Positions 9,265-18,819 of a stretch of DNA of 64,000 nt are shown here, one piece after another. A model generated the notes under the pieces. It ran no database searches, was not told where the DNA came from, and saw only the letters and a program-made list of their open reading frames with translations. The stretch spans positions 38,857-102,856 of the forward strand of contig JAJFBJ010000007.1 of NCBI GenBank assembly GCA_020697375.1, in the 5' to 3' direction. The translations under genes were made by a program, and so were the position numbers. The DNA comes from Nitrospira sp. (lineage in GTDB: Bacteria > Nitrospirota > Nitrospiria > Nitrospirales > Nitrospiraceae). Position 1 is the stretch's first letter. Every line of letters begins with the position of its first letter.

Positions 9265-9483
9265 AGACGTCCTGTTCGGCAGCAAGAAATACTGCGTAAA
9301 CCCTAGAGATAGAACAGTAGCATGAAAAGGGGTTTTATTATGTAGAAGTCTCGCTATTTTGAGCAGAGGCGATATGCCCTAGGTGGCTTACCAGGTGGGC
9401 GACAGGAGAGCGATTACGTAGCGGTCAGGGGTTTGGTTCTATCCGGCGAGCTCTTCGAGTTCGACCTGCAGAATCGCGGTCTA

Positions 9484-10905
9484 CTAGAAATTCGTTTCCA
9501 TGCTGGAAGACGTCTTGTTCAACACGGTGGCAGCCGCTCTCGAAAGGGCGGCATCCTGATCGTGGTCGAGCGCGTAAATGCGAAATTGCACGAGGCGAGT
9601 GGGCAGGAGATCCAGCAGTTCTTCCAAGGGTTCGGTGGATAGACCTCTTGTGCCGGGATCATAGACGAGCAGGGGAATGCCACGGGTGTCCTTGGGGTCG
9701 GGCCGCGGGTCGAGCGGAGCCATATCCACACGAAACGGCAGACCGTGCAGCTTATGAGGCAACGCTTTCCGAATCTGTTGCTGGAATTGTTCGTGACTGG
9801 GAAAATCCATCCCGCGCTCGATGCCTTTTTCCTTGAGCACCGTGCTGTAGGCCATTTTCCACTTCACGTCCCGGTCGAGGATGTGCGCCCATTCCTGATG
9901 CAAGCGACGCAGGCTGCCCTGGCCGGCCTTCTTCCATCGCCGGACATTCTCCAGCAGCGACCAGTCCGTCAAGGTCAAGTATTCGTCCATGTGTTGAGAC
10001 GGATCGGACGGGAACAGCAGCTTCATGGTGTCCCCGAAGATGTCCCGCAGGTGAATGTCGATGGCCCTGGTCGTCCGGTGATAATACACGTTGGAGTACA
10101 GATACATTCTGGTGTTGAGGAACATGTGCAGAGCCGGCAGGCCGGTCTTGTGAATCGTGAAACCCTTGTCGGTGACGATGGTGTAATGAATCAGCCGGGT
10201 CAGGTCCACCGGCCCGACCGCGACGCCGCACATGTACGCGTCGCGCAGCACATAGTCCAGGTTATCGGCGGTATAGCTTCCGGAAATCACCGGCTGGAGG
10301 AAGTTGATCCAGCGAGGGATACGGGAATTGTCTTTGCCTTTTTCCTTCAAGATGACATGTGCGATCAGGTCCGGATTCAATTCTTCGCCCCGATCGAAAG
10401 CGCCGGAGGGACTGCGGCGGATTTTTTTGATGAGCGAACCCAGATGATCGCGCACGATGATCTGCCCGAGCTTTTCATGGGAGAGACCGAATTCATGCAA
10501 GTAGTTGTCATCGAAGAAATGGCAGAACGGGCCGTGCCCGATATCATGGACCAGCGCCGTTACGCGAAGGAATTCTTCCACGAAAGCCGCCGAGGGAACG
10601 TCCGGCGCCACCTTCTTCAAAAACGGGTAGAGATGGCGTGCGAAACGGCCGGCCACGTGCATGGTACCGAGCGAGTGCACGAACCGCGTATGTTCCGCGG
10701 AAGGGTAAACCCAGCGGGCGCTCTGAAGTTGGTAGATATAACGCAGCCGCTGGACCCAGGGGGAATCGATCAAGTCCTTTTCGGTGCGTTCCGACTGATC
10801 CGGCGTCGCATAGGGAACGGTAAACGTCACATATTCATGGATCGGATCCGCGATGAGCGCCGACCCGTCATAGGGAGCGGGAGGATATGCGGAAGTTAGT
10901 TTCAT
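9484..10905 (-). CDS. HD-domain phosphohydrolase (SAMHD1/dGTPase-like, COG1078 type)
   Basis: The 473-residue protein carries the HD signature H..HD..D: HTRFVHSLGTMHVAG at about residues 67-81, then ALVHDIGHGPFCH about 50 residues later, and later SYTADNLDYVLRDAYMCG. This arrangement is that of the family that includes SAMHD1 and bacterial dNTP triphosphohydrolases, so a cytoplasmic nucleotide phosphohydrolase is likely; the substrate is not defined. An open frame continues upstream to 11127, but that part would overlap the DUF2062 gene, and MKLTSAYPPAPYDG at 10905 looks like the natural start. The gene starts 23 bp after the DUF2062 gene ends and is probably cotranscribed with it. Confidence 0.85.
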   Translation of the reverse strand: MKLTSAYPPAPYDGSALIADPIHEYVTFTVPYATPDQSERTEKDLIDSPWVQRLRYIYQLQSARWVYPSAEHTRFVHSLGTMHVAGRFARHLYPFLKKVAPDVPSAAFVEEFLRVTALVHDIGHGPFCHFFDDNYLHEFGLSHEKLGQIIVRDHLGSLIKKIRRSPSGAFDRGEELNPDLIAHVILKEKGKDNSRIPRWINFLQPVISGSYTADNLDYVLRDAYMCGVAVGPVDLTRLIHYTIVTDKGFTIHKTGLPALHMFLNTRMYLYSNVYYHRTTRAIDIHLRDIFGDTMKLLFPSDPSQHMDEYLTLTDWSLLENVRRWKKAGQGSLRRLHQEWAHILDRDVKWKMAYSTVLKEKGIERGMDFPSHEQFQQQIRKALPHKLHGLPFRVDMAPLDPRPDPKDTRGIPLLVYDPGTRGLSTEPLEELLDLLPTRLVQFRIYALDHDQDAALSRAAATVLNKTSSSMETNF

Positions 10906-10928
10906 GTATCGGTCAGGGATGGCAAATC

Positions 10929-11408
10929 TTAACGCAGGCCCGGTGAAGGGGGCAATGGTCCATGCCCTCCGAGGGGTTTTGGTTGCCGGTATCTTGAAAT
11001 CAGGGCATAGGCGATGGGATAGGACAAGAGCCCACAGACGACGCTCAGGACCATTCCGCCCACAACAAACGGCCAGGCGTGCGGCATCACCTGGTGGTAT
11101 ATTCCCGTGAGAGTCAGATCGCTCCAATCGAAAGACGGCAACTCCGGCACGCCCAATACCGTCGCTCCGGTCCAGTACGTGGCCCCGAGAATGGGAATAA
11201 GGGTCCAGGGATTGTTGAGCAATGCGCCGGCGAGCAGCGCCATGACATTCAAGCCGCAGGCCCAGGCGCAGAAGCCCACCATCAGCATATGCAAACCATA
11301 GGTCGGTGAAAAGCCGATGAACACCCCTACCGCAAATGCCAGCGCCGTCCGGTGCGGAGTTTCGTGAAGGCGGAGAAGCTGGCGGAAAAGCGACCGAACG
11401 TCTGCCAT
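10929..11408 (-). CDS. DUF2062 membrane protein
   Basis: This small 159-residue protein matches the DUF2062 family: an N-terminal stretch HETPHRTALAFAVGVFIGFSP, then GLNVMALLAGALLNNPWTLIP and a C-terminal membrane helix. About three hydrophobic segments are visible (about 22-45, 50-75 and 112-138). DUF2062 proteins are inner-membrane proteins of unknown biochemical role, sometimes fused to glycosyltransferases. It lies between the palindromic element downstream of thiL and the HD phosphohydrolase gene. The tail is Pro/Gly-rich. Confidence 0.8.
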   Translation of the reverse strand: MADVRSLFRQLLRLHETPHRTALAFAVGVFIGFSPTYGLHMLMVGFCAWACGLNVMALLAGALLNNPWTLIPILGATYWTGATVLGVPELPSFDWSDLTLTGIYHQVMPHAWPFVVGGMVLSVVCGLLSYPIAYALISRYRQPKPLGGHGPLPPSPGLR

Positions 11409-11434
11409 TGGGGCTCTCCGTGTACGACTCTGTC

Positions 11435-11590
11435 AGCAGGGGTCATTCATGAATGCCGACAGAGACGGCTGAGCCCGATATCAGCCGAGTTTTCCTGCAA
11501 ACGTACGAGAATCTCTTCGAGAAACGAGCGAGAAGCCGTATCGGTGAGAGAGCAGGCCATTCCGGGAGTATTCATGAGTCATCCGGGCTC
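11435..11590. repeat. palindromic repeat family B, copy 1
   Basis: About 155 bp. The left arm carries GTCATTCATGAATGCC (from 11442) and the right arm GAGTATTCATGAGTCATCC followed by GGGCTC, an imperfect inverted match. Internal hairpins include CGGCTGA (11466-11472) with TCAGCCG (11481-11487). The same termini occur in copy 2 upstream of waaQ. The right arm overlaps thiL: the thiL stop codon (TGA complementary to 11579-11581) lies inside the repeat end. No open frame of its own is present, so it is a REP- or MITE-like element. Confidence 0.65.
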
Positions 11591-12637
11591 GTTTGATCTC
11601 AGAAAATGCTCGTAACTGGTAACGGGCAGCGTCCTTGTCGCGCCCTCATCGGTCCGCAATCGCAAGCCGGACCGTTTGGGAGTGATGGATCCGATGCAGG
11701 TAAAGCGAAATGAGGTCTTCGCCGCCAGCCGCTCGAATAATGCCTGCTTGCCAAGGGGCACTGTGAACAGCAGCTCGTAGTCCTCGCCTCCGCGCAGGGC
11801 GATCTCTCCTGCATCGAGGTGACGTGTTGCGGCATAGGCGCGGCAAGCAGAAGAAAGAGGGAGTGAGGCTTCGAGGACATCCGCACCGACGCCGCTTTCT
11901 TCACAGAGATGGCGGAGATCGCCGCTCAGGCCGTCTGATACATCGATAGCCGCACCGGCAAGTCCATGCTTGACGAGCCATAATCCTTCCGCGACACGGG
12001 CCACCGGGCGATGGTGCCGTGCCAGGAGAAATCGAATCTGTGCAGGCCGCAAGCTCTGGGGGAATTTGGCCGGCGATTCGGTCAATAGTCCGAGGCCGGC
12101 ATGGGAATCGCCCAGCGTTCCGGTGACGTAGAGCCGGTCGCCGACCCCGGCGGCGCTTCGCAACAGGGCCTGGCGCGGTTTCACTGTTCCTGTGAGCGTG
12201 ATGCTGAGAAACAGTCCGCGCAGCGATGCCGATGTGTCTCCGCCGACGAGGCGCACGCGATAGGGGCCGGCCGCCTCCATCATGCCGCGGTAGAGCCGTT
12301 GTATCTGTTCCGCCTGACAGGTAGAGGGTATCGCGATTGCCGTGAGCATGAAGCGGGGTGTGCCGCCCATCGCGGCGATGTCGCTCAAGTTGGCGACTGC
12401 GGCCCGGTACCCGATGTCTTCAAATGTGGAGGTGGCGGGATCGAAGTGCACACCTTCAGCCAGGAGATCCGTGGTGATGAGCGTCCATTCGGCGGAAGAG
12501 GTCTTGATGACGGCGGTGTCGTCGCCGATCCCGCGGACCACCTGGCGGTCGGGCAGTGCAGCCTGTGCCTGAAGCAAGCGAATCAGGCCGAATTCGCTGC
12601 TGACCGGGCTATTCCGGCGGGATCGGCCCGGCGGCAT
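11579..12637 (-). CDS. thiL: thiamine-monophosphate kinase
   Basis: ThiL phosphorylates thiamine monophosphate to the active cofactor thiamine diphosphate with ATP. The 352-residue product begins with SEFGLIRLLQ after a short basic extension and shows VVRGIGDDTAVI, TTDLLAEGVHFD, YRAAVANLSDIAAMGGTP, RLVGGDTS, DVSDGLSGDLRHL and LRGGEDYELLFTV, all hallmarks of the family (PurM-like ATP-binding fold). The ATG lies 1 nt after the lon stop codon, so translation is probably coupled. The last residues (NEPG) and the stop are encoded by the end of a palindromic element, which may have replaced the original 3' end. Confidence 0.95.
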   Translation of the reverse strand: MPPGRSRRNSPVSSEFGLIRLLQAQAALPDRQVVRGIGDDTAVIKTSSAEWTLITTDLLAEGVHFDPATSTFEDIGYRAAVANLSDIAAMGGTPRFMLTAIAIPSTCQAEQIQRLYRGMMEAAGPYRVRLVGGDTSASLRGLFLSITLTGTVKPRQALLRSAAGVGDRLYVTGTLGDSHAGLGLLTESPAKFPQSLRPAQIRFLLARHHRPVARVAEGLWLVKHGLAGAAIDVSDGLSGDLRHLCEESGVGADVLEASLPLSSACRAYAATRHLDAGEIALRGGEDYELLFTVPLGKQALFERLAAKTSFRFTCIGSITPKRSGLRLRTDEGATRTLPVTSYEHFLRSNEPG

Positions 12638-12638
12638 A

Positions 12639-15131
12639 CTAAAACAAGGATGCCGGAGAGGCCGCCGGAAGGTGAAGATTTCGCCTTCTCGCGCCGACCG
12701 CTCTCTTTGGCGTGAATGGCCGCATGGCCTTTGGTGGGGGTTTCGGTGTCGCCACTCTCGGTTTGCGTGCCGCGGGCCGCCGAAGGGCGGTCCTGATCAC
12801 GTCATCCACCGTTTCGACGAACGCGAGTTCGATATCTTTGAGGACCTGTTTGGGAATTTCATCGAGGTCCTTCTTGTTCCGTTTCGGAAGGATGACGGTG
12901 GAAAGTTTGGCGCGTTTGGCTGCGAGTATCTTTTCCTTCAGGCCTCCGATCGGCAGGACCCTGCCTCGCAAGGTAATTTCGCCCGTCATCGCCAGATCGC
13001 GGCGCACAGGAATTTGCGACAATGCGGAGGCAATCGCCGTAGCCATGGTGATGCCGGCGGAAGGGCCGTCCTTCGGGGTGGCGCCGGCCGGCACGTGGAT
13101 GTGAATGTCGTTCTTTGCAAAGATATCGGGACTGATTCCCAATGTCTTTTCGCGCGAGCGTACATAACTCAAGGCGGCCTGCGCCGATTCCTTCATGACA
13201 TCGCCGAGGTGTCCAGTCAGGGTGAGCTGGCCTTTCCCCTTCATCACGGTCGCTTCGATGTACAAGACGTCGCCGCCGCTTTCGGTCCAAGCCAAGCCGG
13301 TGGCGACCCCCACTTCATCCTTTTCCAATTCCGCCTCGGGAACGAATTTGGGGACGCCCAAAAATTTGTGCAGATTGTTCAGGTCGACGCTGTGGCATTG
13401 CGTTTTGCCTTCCGCGACCTTTTTTGCCACTTTTCGCATGAGGTTGGCGATTTCCCGTTCGAGATTGCGGACCCCGGCCTCGCGCGTATAGTGCGAGATG
13501 ACATGTCGAATCGTCGCCTCGCCGATGCGGATGTGCTTCTCGGTGATGCCATGTTCGTTCATCTGGCGAGGAATGAGGTATTTTTGCGCGATACCGAGTT
13601 TTTCCTCCTCGGTATAGCCCGGGATGTCGATAACTTCCATGCGATCCCGGAGGGCCGGCAAGATCGGGTCCATCAAATTCGCCGTCGTGACGAACATGAC
13701 TTCCGTCAAATCGAAAGGCACGCCAAGGTAGTGGTCCGTAAAGGTGTTGTTCTGTTCCGGATCCAGCACTTCCAAAAGCGCGGCCGAAGGATCCCCACGA
13801 AAATCCATGCCGACTTTGTCGACCTCATCGAGCATGAAGACGGGATTGTTCGTACCGGCCTGCTTCATGCCCTGGATGATTCGTCCCGGCAGCGCGCCGA
13901 CGTACGTCCGGCGATGGCCTCGGATTTCGGCTTCGTCCCGCACCCCGCCTAGGCTGATGCGGACGAACTCCCGGCCCAGCGCGCGCGCGATCGATTTGCC
14001 CAGCGATGTTTTTCCGACGCCCGGCGGTCCCACGAAACAGAGGATCGGGCCTTTCATTTTTTCCTTCAGCTTACGTACGGCGAGATACTCGACGATCCGC
14101 TCTTTCACCTTCTCCAGGTCATAATGGTCATCGTTCAGCACCTTCAGCGCGGCCTTCAGGTCGAGATTGTCTTTCGACTTCTTATTCCAGGGCAGTTCGA
14201 CCATCCACTCCAAATAGGTCCGGACCGTGGCCGACTCCGCCGTATCCGGATGCATTTTCTCCAGCCGTTTGAGCTGCTTTTCGGTTTCCTTCAGGACTTT
14301 TTCCGGCATCTTGGCGTCCGTGATGCGTTTGCGGAACTCAGCCACTTCCTCCGCCCGCTCATCAAGTTCACCCAGTTCTTTCTGAATCGCCTTCAATTGC
14401 TCGCGCAGGAAATACTCCCGCTGGGTTTTGTCCATTTCCCCTTTGGCTTGCGCCTGAATCTTTTGCTGCATGGACAGGACATCGATTTCTTTCGCGAGAA
14501 TTTCACTGACCTGCCGCAGCCGCTGAATCGGGTCCACGATTTCCAGGACGGCTTGGGTGATGTCGACTTTCAACCCGAGATTGGAGGCCACCATGTCGGC
14601 CAGCCGACCGGGATCCTCGAGGTTTTCGATGACGACCATCACGTCCGGGATCAAGACCTTGCCGAGGCTGACGATTTTCTCGATCTGCTCCTTGACGGTG
14701 CGCATGACCGCTTCCATCTCAAGCGCCGCGCCTGGTTGCTTCACCTCGACCAGTTTTTCGATTCGGACCGAATAGTAAGGATCGTTCTGGATATATTCTT
14801 CGATTCGTCCTTTGGCGAGACCCTGCACCAGGATTTTGATCCGCTCGTCGGGCAGCTTGAGCATCCGCATGATGATGCCCACGGTGCCCACGGGGTGAAT
14901 ATCGTCCGGCTGCGGGTTTTCCACATCCAGGGATTTTTGCGTGGCGAGAAACAACATCCGGTTGCCCGCGAGCGCCGCCTCGATCGCCTTGATCGACATC
15001 TCGCGTCCGACGAACAGCGGAAGCACCATGTAGGGGAAGACCACGATATCCCGGACAGGCAGCAGGGGCAGCTGATCCGGCGGTTCGAGGTTTTGATTGT
15101 TTGAGAAGTCTTGTTCTAATGCTTCAGCCAT
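12639..15131 (-). CDS. lon: ATP-dependent protease La (Lon)
   Basis: Cytoplasmic ATP-driven protease for misfolded and regulatory proteins. The 830-residue product has an N-terminal substrate-binding domain ([20 protein letters not shown]), a long coiled helix, an AAA+ module with Walker [10 protein letters not shown] and Walker [12 protein letters not shown], and a C-terminal S16 domain with the catalytic serine in [13 protein letters not shown] and the lysine in [16 protein letters not shown] 15131 is preceded by GGAG; the 18-residue upstream extension lacks such a site and is not conserved. After the usual end the protein continues with about 45 residues rich in Arg, Lys, Pro and Ala, a basic tail that typical Lon proteins lack. 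The gene follows galU by 87 bp and leads directly into thiL. Confidence 0.97.
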   Translation of the reverse strand: MAEALEQDFSNNQNLEPPDQLPLLPVRDIVVFPYMVLPLFVGREMSIKAIEAALAGNRMLFLATQKSLDVENPQPDDIHPVGTVGIIMRMLKLPDERIKILVQGLAKGRIEEYIQNDPYYSVRIEKLVEVKQPGAALEMEAVMRTVKEQIEKIVSLGKVLIPDVMVVIENLEDPGRLADMVASNLGLKVDITQAVLEIVDPIQRLRQVSEILAKEIDVLSMQQKIQAQAKGEMDKTQREYFLREQLKAIQKELGELDERAEEVAEFRKRITDAKMPEKVLKETEKQLKRLEKMHPDTAESATVRTYLEWMVELPWNKKSKDNLDLKAALKVLNDDHYDLEKVKERIVEYLAVRKLKEKMKGPILCFVGPPGVGKTSLGKSIARALGREFVRISLGGVRDEAEIRGHRRTYVGALPGRIIQGMKQAGTNNPVFMLDEVDKVGMDFRGDPSAALLEVLDPEQNNTFTDHYLGVPFDLTEVMFVTTANLMDPILPALRDRMEVIDIPGYTEEEKLGIAQKYLIPRQMNEHGITEKHIRIGEATIRHVISHYTREAGVRNLEREIANLMRKVAKKVAEGKTQCHSVDLNNLHKFLGVPKFVPEAELEKDEVGVATGLAWTESGGDVLYIEATVMKGKGQLTLTGHLGDVMKESAQAALSYVRSREKTLGISPDIFAKNDIHIHVPAGATPKDGPSAGITMATAIASALSQIPVRRDLAMTGEITLRGRVLPIGGLKEKILAAKRAKLSTVILPKRNKKDLDEIPKQVLKDIELAFVETVDDVIRTALRRPAARKPRVATPKPPPKAMRPFTPKRAVGARRRNLHLPAASPASLF

Positions 15132-15172
15132 GAGGCTCCAGTTTGCTGGGTATATCGTCTTGATGACGCAGT

Positions 15173-15209
15173 CGTGCTTCGGCACGGTTTGGGTGACGGT
15201 ACTCCGTCA
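15173..15209 (-). promoter_or_regulatory. two small hairpins between galU and lon
   Basis: In the galU-lon gap the sequence holds two perfect stem-loops: TGACGG/CCGTCA (15194-15209, 4-nt loop) and CGTGC/GCACG (15173-15186, 4-nt loop). Neither is followed by a T-run in the direction of transcription, so they are not clear terminators. They may stabilise or process the mRNA, or attenuate readthrough into lon. Confidence 0.35.
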
Positions 15210-15218
15210 TGCCCGAGG

Positions 15219-16160
15219 CTAGCTGGCGGCGCGTGTCCGGCCCGAGCCGGAGCGACCGTTGCCTCGACGACGTTGGTCGGGGGCGGCCGGTTGGAGTCGT
15301 TGTTGCAGGAACTCGGCGAACGCCGGTCCGAGGGACGGATTTTTCAGGGCCAGTTCCACCGTGGCGATGAGAAAGCCGAGTTTATCGCCCGCATCATGCC
15401 GCTGCCCCTGTACTTCATGCGCGAACATCGGAGTCTGCCGGACGAGCTGACGCAAGGCATCGGTCAGCTGTATTTCTCCGTTCTTGCCCGGTGGGGTCTT
15501 GCGAAGTATCGGAAAAATTTCCGGCGGCAGGACATATCGGCCGATGACCGCAAGATTCGACGGCGCATCGGCCGGAGCCGGCTTTTCGACCAGATCCTCA
15601 ATGCGATGCAGCCCGTTGCCCAGACGGCGGGCAGAGATGATGCCGTATCGGCTGACTTCTTGGTGCGGAACTTCTTGCACGCCCAGAACGGCGCCCTTGC
15701 GTTGCTTGAAAATATGGATGAGTTGCGCGAGGCCTGGGACCGGCGCGTCGATGATTTCATCGCCCAGGATGACGGCAAACGGTTCATCGCCGATCAGATG
15801 CTGGGCGCAGAGCACGGCATGTCCCAGTCCGAGGGCTTCCGACTGGCGGACGTAACAGAAATTCGCCAGATTCGAAATGTGTCGAATCTGGTTCAGCACT
15901 TGTCCCTTGCCGCTGCCCTTGAGATTTTCTTCGAGTTCCAACGATCGGTCGAAGTGGTCTTCGATCGCGCGCTTGCCCCGGCCGGTAATGACGATGATAT
16001 CTTCGATTCCCGACGCGACCGCCTCCTCCACCACATACTGAATCAGCGGTTTATCGACCAGCGGCAGCATTTCTTTCGGGGAAGCTTTGGTGGCGGGAAG
16101 GAAGCGCGTACCCAGTCCGGCAGCGGGAATAATCGCCTTACGTACATCCATGCGCGTCAT
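15219..16160 (-). CDS. galU: UTP--glucose-1-phosphate uridylyltransferase
   Basis: GalU makes UDP-glucose from glucose-1-phosphate and UTP, the donor for core and surface polysaccharides. The 313-residue protein starts MTRMDVRKAIIPAAGLGTRF, with the nucleotide-binding signature GLGTRFLPATKASPKEMLP, then KPLIQYVVEEA, AVILGDE and VGRYVLPPEIF typical of bacterial GalU. A longer open frame to 16538 is not coding because it runs through the divergent promoter region. The predicted transcription start coincides with the A of ATG 16160, and no ribosome-binding sequence precedes either this ATG or the one at 16151, so a leaderless message is likely. The gene is transcribed away from the bamA envelope operon. 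The C-terminus is Arg/Gly-rich. Confidence 0.93.
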   Translation of the reverse strand: MTRMDVRKAIIPAAGLGTRFLPATKASPKEMLPLVDKPLIQYVVEEAVASGIEDIIVITGRGKRAIEDHFDRSLELEENLKGSGKGQVLNQIRHISNLANFCYVRQSEALGLGHAVLCAQHLIGDEPFAVILGDEIIDAPVPGLAQLIHIFKQRKGAVLGVQEVPHQEVSRYGIISARRLGNGLHRIEDLVEKPAPADAPSNLAVIGRYVLPPEIFPILRKTPPGKNGEIQLTDALRQLVRQTPMFAHEVQGQRHDAGDKLGFLIATVELALKNPSLGPAFAEFLQQRLQPAAPDQRRRGNGRSGSGRTRAAS

Positions 16161-16167
16161 ACGGGCG

Positions 16168-16196
16168 ATACTATGTGATGGTGTAGGTGAAGTCAA
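16168..16196 (-). promoter_or_regulatory. sigma70-type promoter of galU
   Basis: On the minus strand TTGACT (16196-16191) and TAGTAT (16173-16168) are spaced 17 bp apart. The expected start point falls at 16160-16161, at the galU ATG itself, so the transcript would have no leader. Confidence 0.6.
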
Positions 16197-16265
16197 GATT
16201 TCCTCCGGTCTTTTCGATCGTGACAGCGAGGTTGTGATCGATGCATCGTCGAGCCGGGAAACTCC

Positions 16266-16294
16266 TTTACATTGAAAAATGTGGTCAATATAAT
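16266..16294 (+). promoter_or_regulatory. near-consensus sigma70 promoter of the bamA operon
   Basis: TTTACA (16266-16271) and a perfect TATAAT (16289-16294) are separated by 17 bp, the best promoter in the window. The start point would be near 16301. It lies back to back with the galU promoter and would drive the long envelope operon. Confidence 0.8.
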
Positions 16295-16491
16295 CCGAGA
16301 GTTTGTGAATCCCGCAGATCCACGACGGTGCTGCAAAGAGAGCGGCGCTTCGGTGATTGTAACGGCACCATTCCCTGAGTCCCGTCGCGGAGCCGGCCGA
16401 CCGGCCGGAAGGGGCAAGACACGGAACGAGGCGGTTTCCTATCTCGAGGTCCTGTGCAACCAGTGCCTGCATTCCCAAGCGGTACGGAAGG
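16295..16491 (+). other. long 5' leader of bamA
   Basis: About 190 nt lie between the predicted transcription start and the first bamA start codon. The stretch has GC-rich inverted segments (GGCCGACCGGCC at 16393-16404) but no convincing small ORF, riboswitch or terminator. Post-transcriptional control of the operon is possible. Confidence 0.4.
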
Positions 16492-18819
16492 ATGGCGGTG
16501 AACCAGGCGGGAGGCAGGTGGTGGATACCGGGTCTCATCGTTGTACTGGCGGTGCTCTACACCATCGGTGTAGAGGCGCCTCTCTGCGCGCTGGAGGGAG
16601 AGCCGCTGGTCACGTCGGTCACCATCCGCGGTCAAAAACGCATTGAATCGCAGGCGATCGAAGGGCGTCTCACGCTCAGGCCGCAGGACCGCTATACCGC
16701 CGACGCGCTCCGCGAGCAGGTCAAGATTCTCTACACGACCGGCTATTTCGAAGACGTCCAGGTAGAGACTGAGACGAGCGAGGGCGGCATTGCCGTTGTG
16801 TTCGTCGTCGTGGAAAAACCCTTCATTACTGAAATCGTGTTCGATGGAAACGAGGAATTGAGCGACGACAAGCTCAAGGAAAAACTGACGATCAAAAGCC
16901 AGACCTTTCTCGACCAGCAGCAGGCCAAGGAAAGCGCGGAGAAAATCCGGCTGGCCTATCAAGAAGACGGCTTTTTCAATTGCCAGGTCATTCCCGTTAT
17001 TCAGACGGTGGATGAAGACCGGAAGCGACTGACGTTTTTTATCAAGGAAGGCACCAAGGCCAAAGTCCGGCGCGTCCATTTCGAAGGCATGCGGACCGTC
17101 ACGAAGGAAGAAATGTTCAAGGTGACGGCGGTCCGCGAATGGATCCCATGGTACGGACTTGTCACGCAGTTGAAGGTGCCGTCGCTGCTCTCCGACGCCG
17201 GCGTCCTCAAGCGCGAGGAATTGGGCAACGACATCGAACGCATGCGGGAAGTCTATTTGAACAAAGGCTACCTGAACGTGCAGATCAGCCAGCCGACTTT
17301 GGAGCTCAGCGACGATAAGAAATGGTTCGAGATTACCTATGCCATCGTGGAAGGTGAGCCGTTCATCGTGCAGGAAGTGGGATTTCGCGGCAACACCGTT
17401 TTCGAGGATCATGAATTGCGGGAAGGTTTGAACATCAAACCCGGCGAAATATTTCAGCGCGCCAAGATTCGCGGCGAGATTACGCGTATTACCGATATGT
17501 ATGGAGCCAAGGGCTACGCTTTTGCCGATGTCGTGCCCAACGTGACGCCCGACAACAATGCCCGGACGGCGACGATTCTCCTCAACGTGAAAGAAGGGGA
17601 GATGATGCGCATCAGGGAGATCCACGTCAGCGGCAACGATAAAACACGGGACAACGTGGTGCGCCGGGAATTGCGGTTGGATGAACAGGACGTCATCGAT
17701 ACCCTGGCGTTGAAGCGCAGTTTTCAGCGGTTGAACAATCTGAATTTCTTCGAGACCGTGGAAATTCTGCCGCAGCAGATCGATACCGACAAGGTCGATC
17801 TCAATGTGAGGGTCAAGGAAAAGCCGACCGGCCAGTTCAGCATCGGCGGTGGATTCAGCACCTTGGATAAATTGGTCGCAATCGCCGATATCACCGAAGG
17901 GAATCTCGGCGGCAGGGGCTGGCTGGGACGTGTCCGCGGCCAGTTGGGCCAGCAACGGTCGTTGGGGTTGATCACCTTCCGCAATCCCTACGTGAACGAC
18001 TCTTACAACGCCCTGCAGTTGGATGTCTACCGGACGATGACCAACTACATCTCCTATTTCGAGTCGAAGTCGGGCGCGAGTGTATCCTGGAGCCGCTGGT
18101 TGTCGGAGTATGTGAATGGAAGCGTCAGCCTGTTCGGCGAGCAGCTCACCTATAAAGATCCGCAGGCGGGCTTGTGCCCGGACTTGATCCCGCTCATCTG
18201 CCGCCAGCTGGGGTCGCAATCTTCGACGGGATTCCGCAGCTCGATTTTTCGTGATACCCGGGATTATTATTTGGATCCCCGAACAGGATGGCGGGTGAGC
18301 ATCGGGGCCGACTATGGGACCCCGGCTCTCGGAGGAACCAACCACTTTTATAAATTGTATTTCGATGTCGTGAAGTACACGCCCCTCATTTACGATACTC
18401 GGTTTTCCATACGTGTTCGGTATGGGCAGGTGGAGGGTCTCGAAGGTAAGCCTATCCCCCTGACCGAGCGGTTTTTCGTCGGCGGTATCAATACCATGCG
18501 TGGATTCGTCTTCGGGCGGGCGGGACCGGTGACGCCGTCCGGGTCGCTCTTGGGTTCCGCCAAACAACTCATTTTCAATAACGATTTTATCTTCACCATT
18601 TCGTCGGAAGCTAAACTGAACGGGGTCTTCTTTTTCGATTACGGCAATGGTTTCGACGACAATGAGCCGGTATCGTTCAACTTGAGGAGCGCCGTCGGCT
18701 TTGAAGCCAGGTGGATTTCTCCGTTCGGTCCACTGCGCGCATCGTATGGAATCAATCTCGATCCCCGGCCGACCGAACGGCAGGGGGTCTTCGAGTTCAC
18801 GATCGGGTCATTGTTCTAG
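16492..18819 (+). CDS. bamA: outer membrane protein assembly factor BamA
   Basis: BamA inserts beta-barrel proteins into the outer membrane. The 775-residue product has a signal peptide (hydrophobic WIPGLIVVLAVLYTIGVEA), five POTRA repeats (about residues 35-430; POTRA1 starts VTSVTIRGQKRIES) and a C-terminal 16-strand barrel region containing FFVGGINTMRGF (VRGF-type lid-lock motif) and ending in EFTIGSLF with the terminal phenylalanine needed for barrel recognition. E. coli BamA has 810 residues. GGAAGG ends right before ATG 16492 and sits 6 nt before an in-frame GTG at 16498, so the GTG may be the true start. The stop codon TAG is also the first three bases of a family A palindrome. Confidence 0.96.
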   Translation: MAVNQAGGRWWIPGLIVVLAVLYTIGVEAPLCALEGEPLVTSVTIRGQKRIESQAIEGRLTLRPQDRYTADALREQVKILYTTGYFEDVQVETETSEGGIAVVFVVVEKPFITEIVFDGNEELSDDKLKEKLTIKSQTFLDQQQAKESAEKIRLAYQEDGFFNCQVIPVIQTVDEDRKRLTFFIKEGTKAKVRRVHFEGMRTVTKEEMFKVTAVREWIPWYGLVTQLKVPSLLSDAGVLKREELGNDIERMREVYLNKGYLNVQISQPTLELSDDKKWFEITYAIVEGEPFIVQEVGFRGNTVFEDHELREGLNIKPGEIFQRAKIRGEITRITDMYGAKGYAFADVVPNVTPDNNARTATILLNVKEGEMMRIREIHVSGNDKTRDNVVRRELRLDEQDVIDTLALKRSFQRLNNLNFFETVEILPQQIDTDKVDLNVRVKEKPTGQFSIGGGFSTLDKLVAIADITEGNLGGRGWLGRVRGQLGQQRSLGLITFRNPYVNDSYNALQLDVYRTMTNYISYFESKSGASVSWSRWLSEYVNGSVSLFGEQLTYKDPQAGLCPDLIPLICRQLGSQSSTGFRSSIFRDTRDYYLDPRTGWRVSIGADYGTPALGGTNHFYKLYFDVVKYTPLIYDTRFSIRVRYGQVEGLEGKPIPLTERFFVGGINTMRGFVFGRAGPVTPSGSLLGSAKQLIFNNDFIFTISSEAKLNGVFFFDYGNGFDDNEPVSFNLRSAVGFEARWISPFGPLRASYGINLDPRPTERQGVFEFTIGSLF

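Noticed and set aside
14124..15104. 326-residue frame opposite lon, and similar frames opposite lpxA/lpxI and the WaaG-like gene
   Set aside because: Histidine/arginine/phenylalanine-rich composition typical of antisense frames, no motifs, no ribosome sites.
16161..16538. Long N-terminal extension of GalU
   Set aside because: The extension would cross both divergent promoters and overlap bamA; GalU homologues begin near KAIIPAAGLGTR.
16285..18567. 760-residue open frame opposite bamA
   Set aside because: GC-rich coding DNA gives long antisense frames; no known domain and full conflict with BamA.
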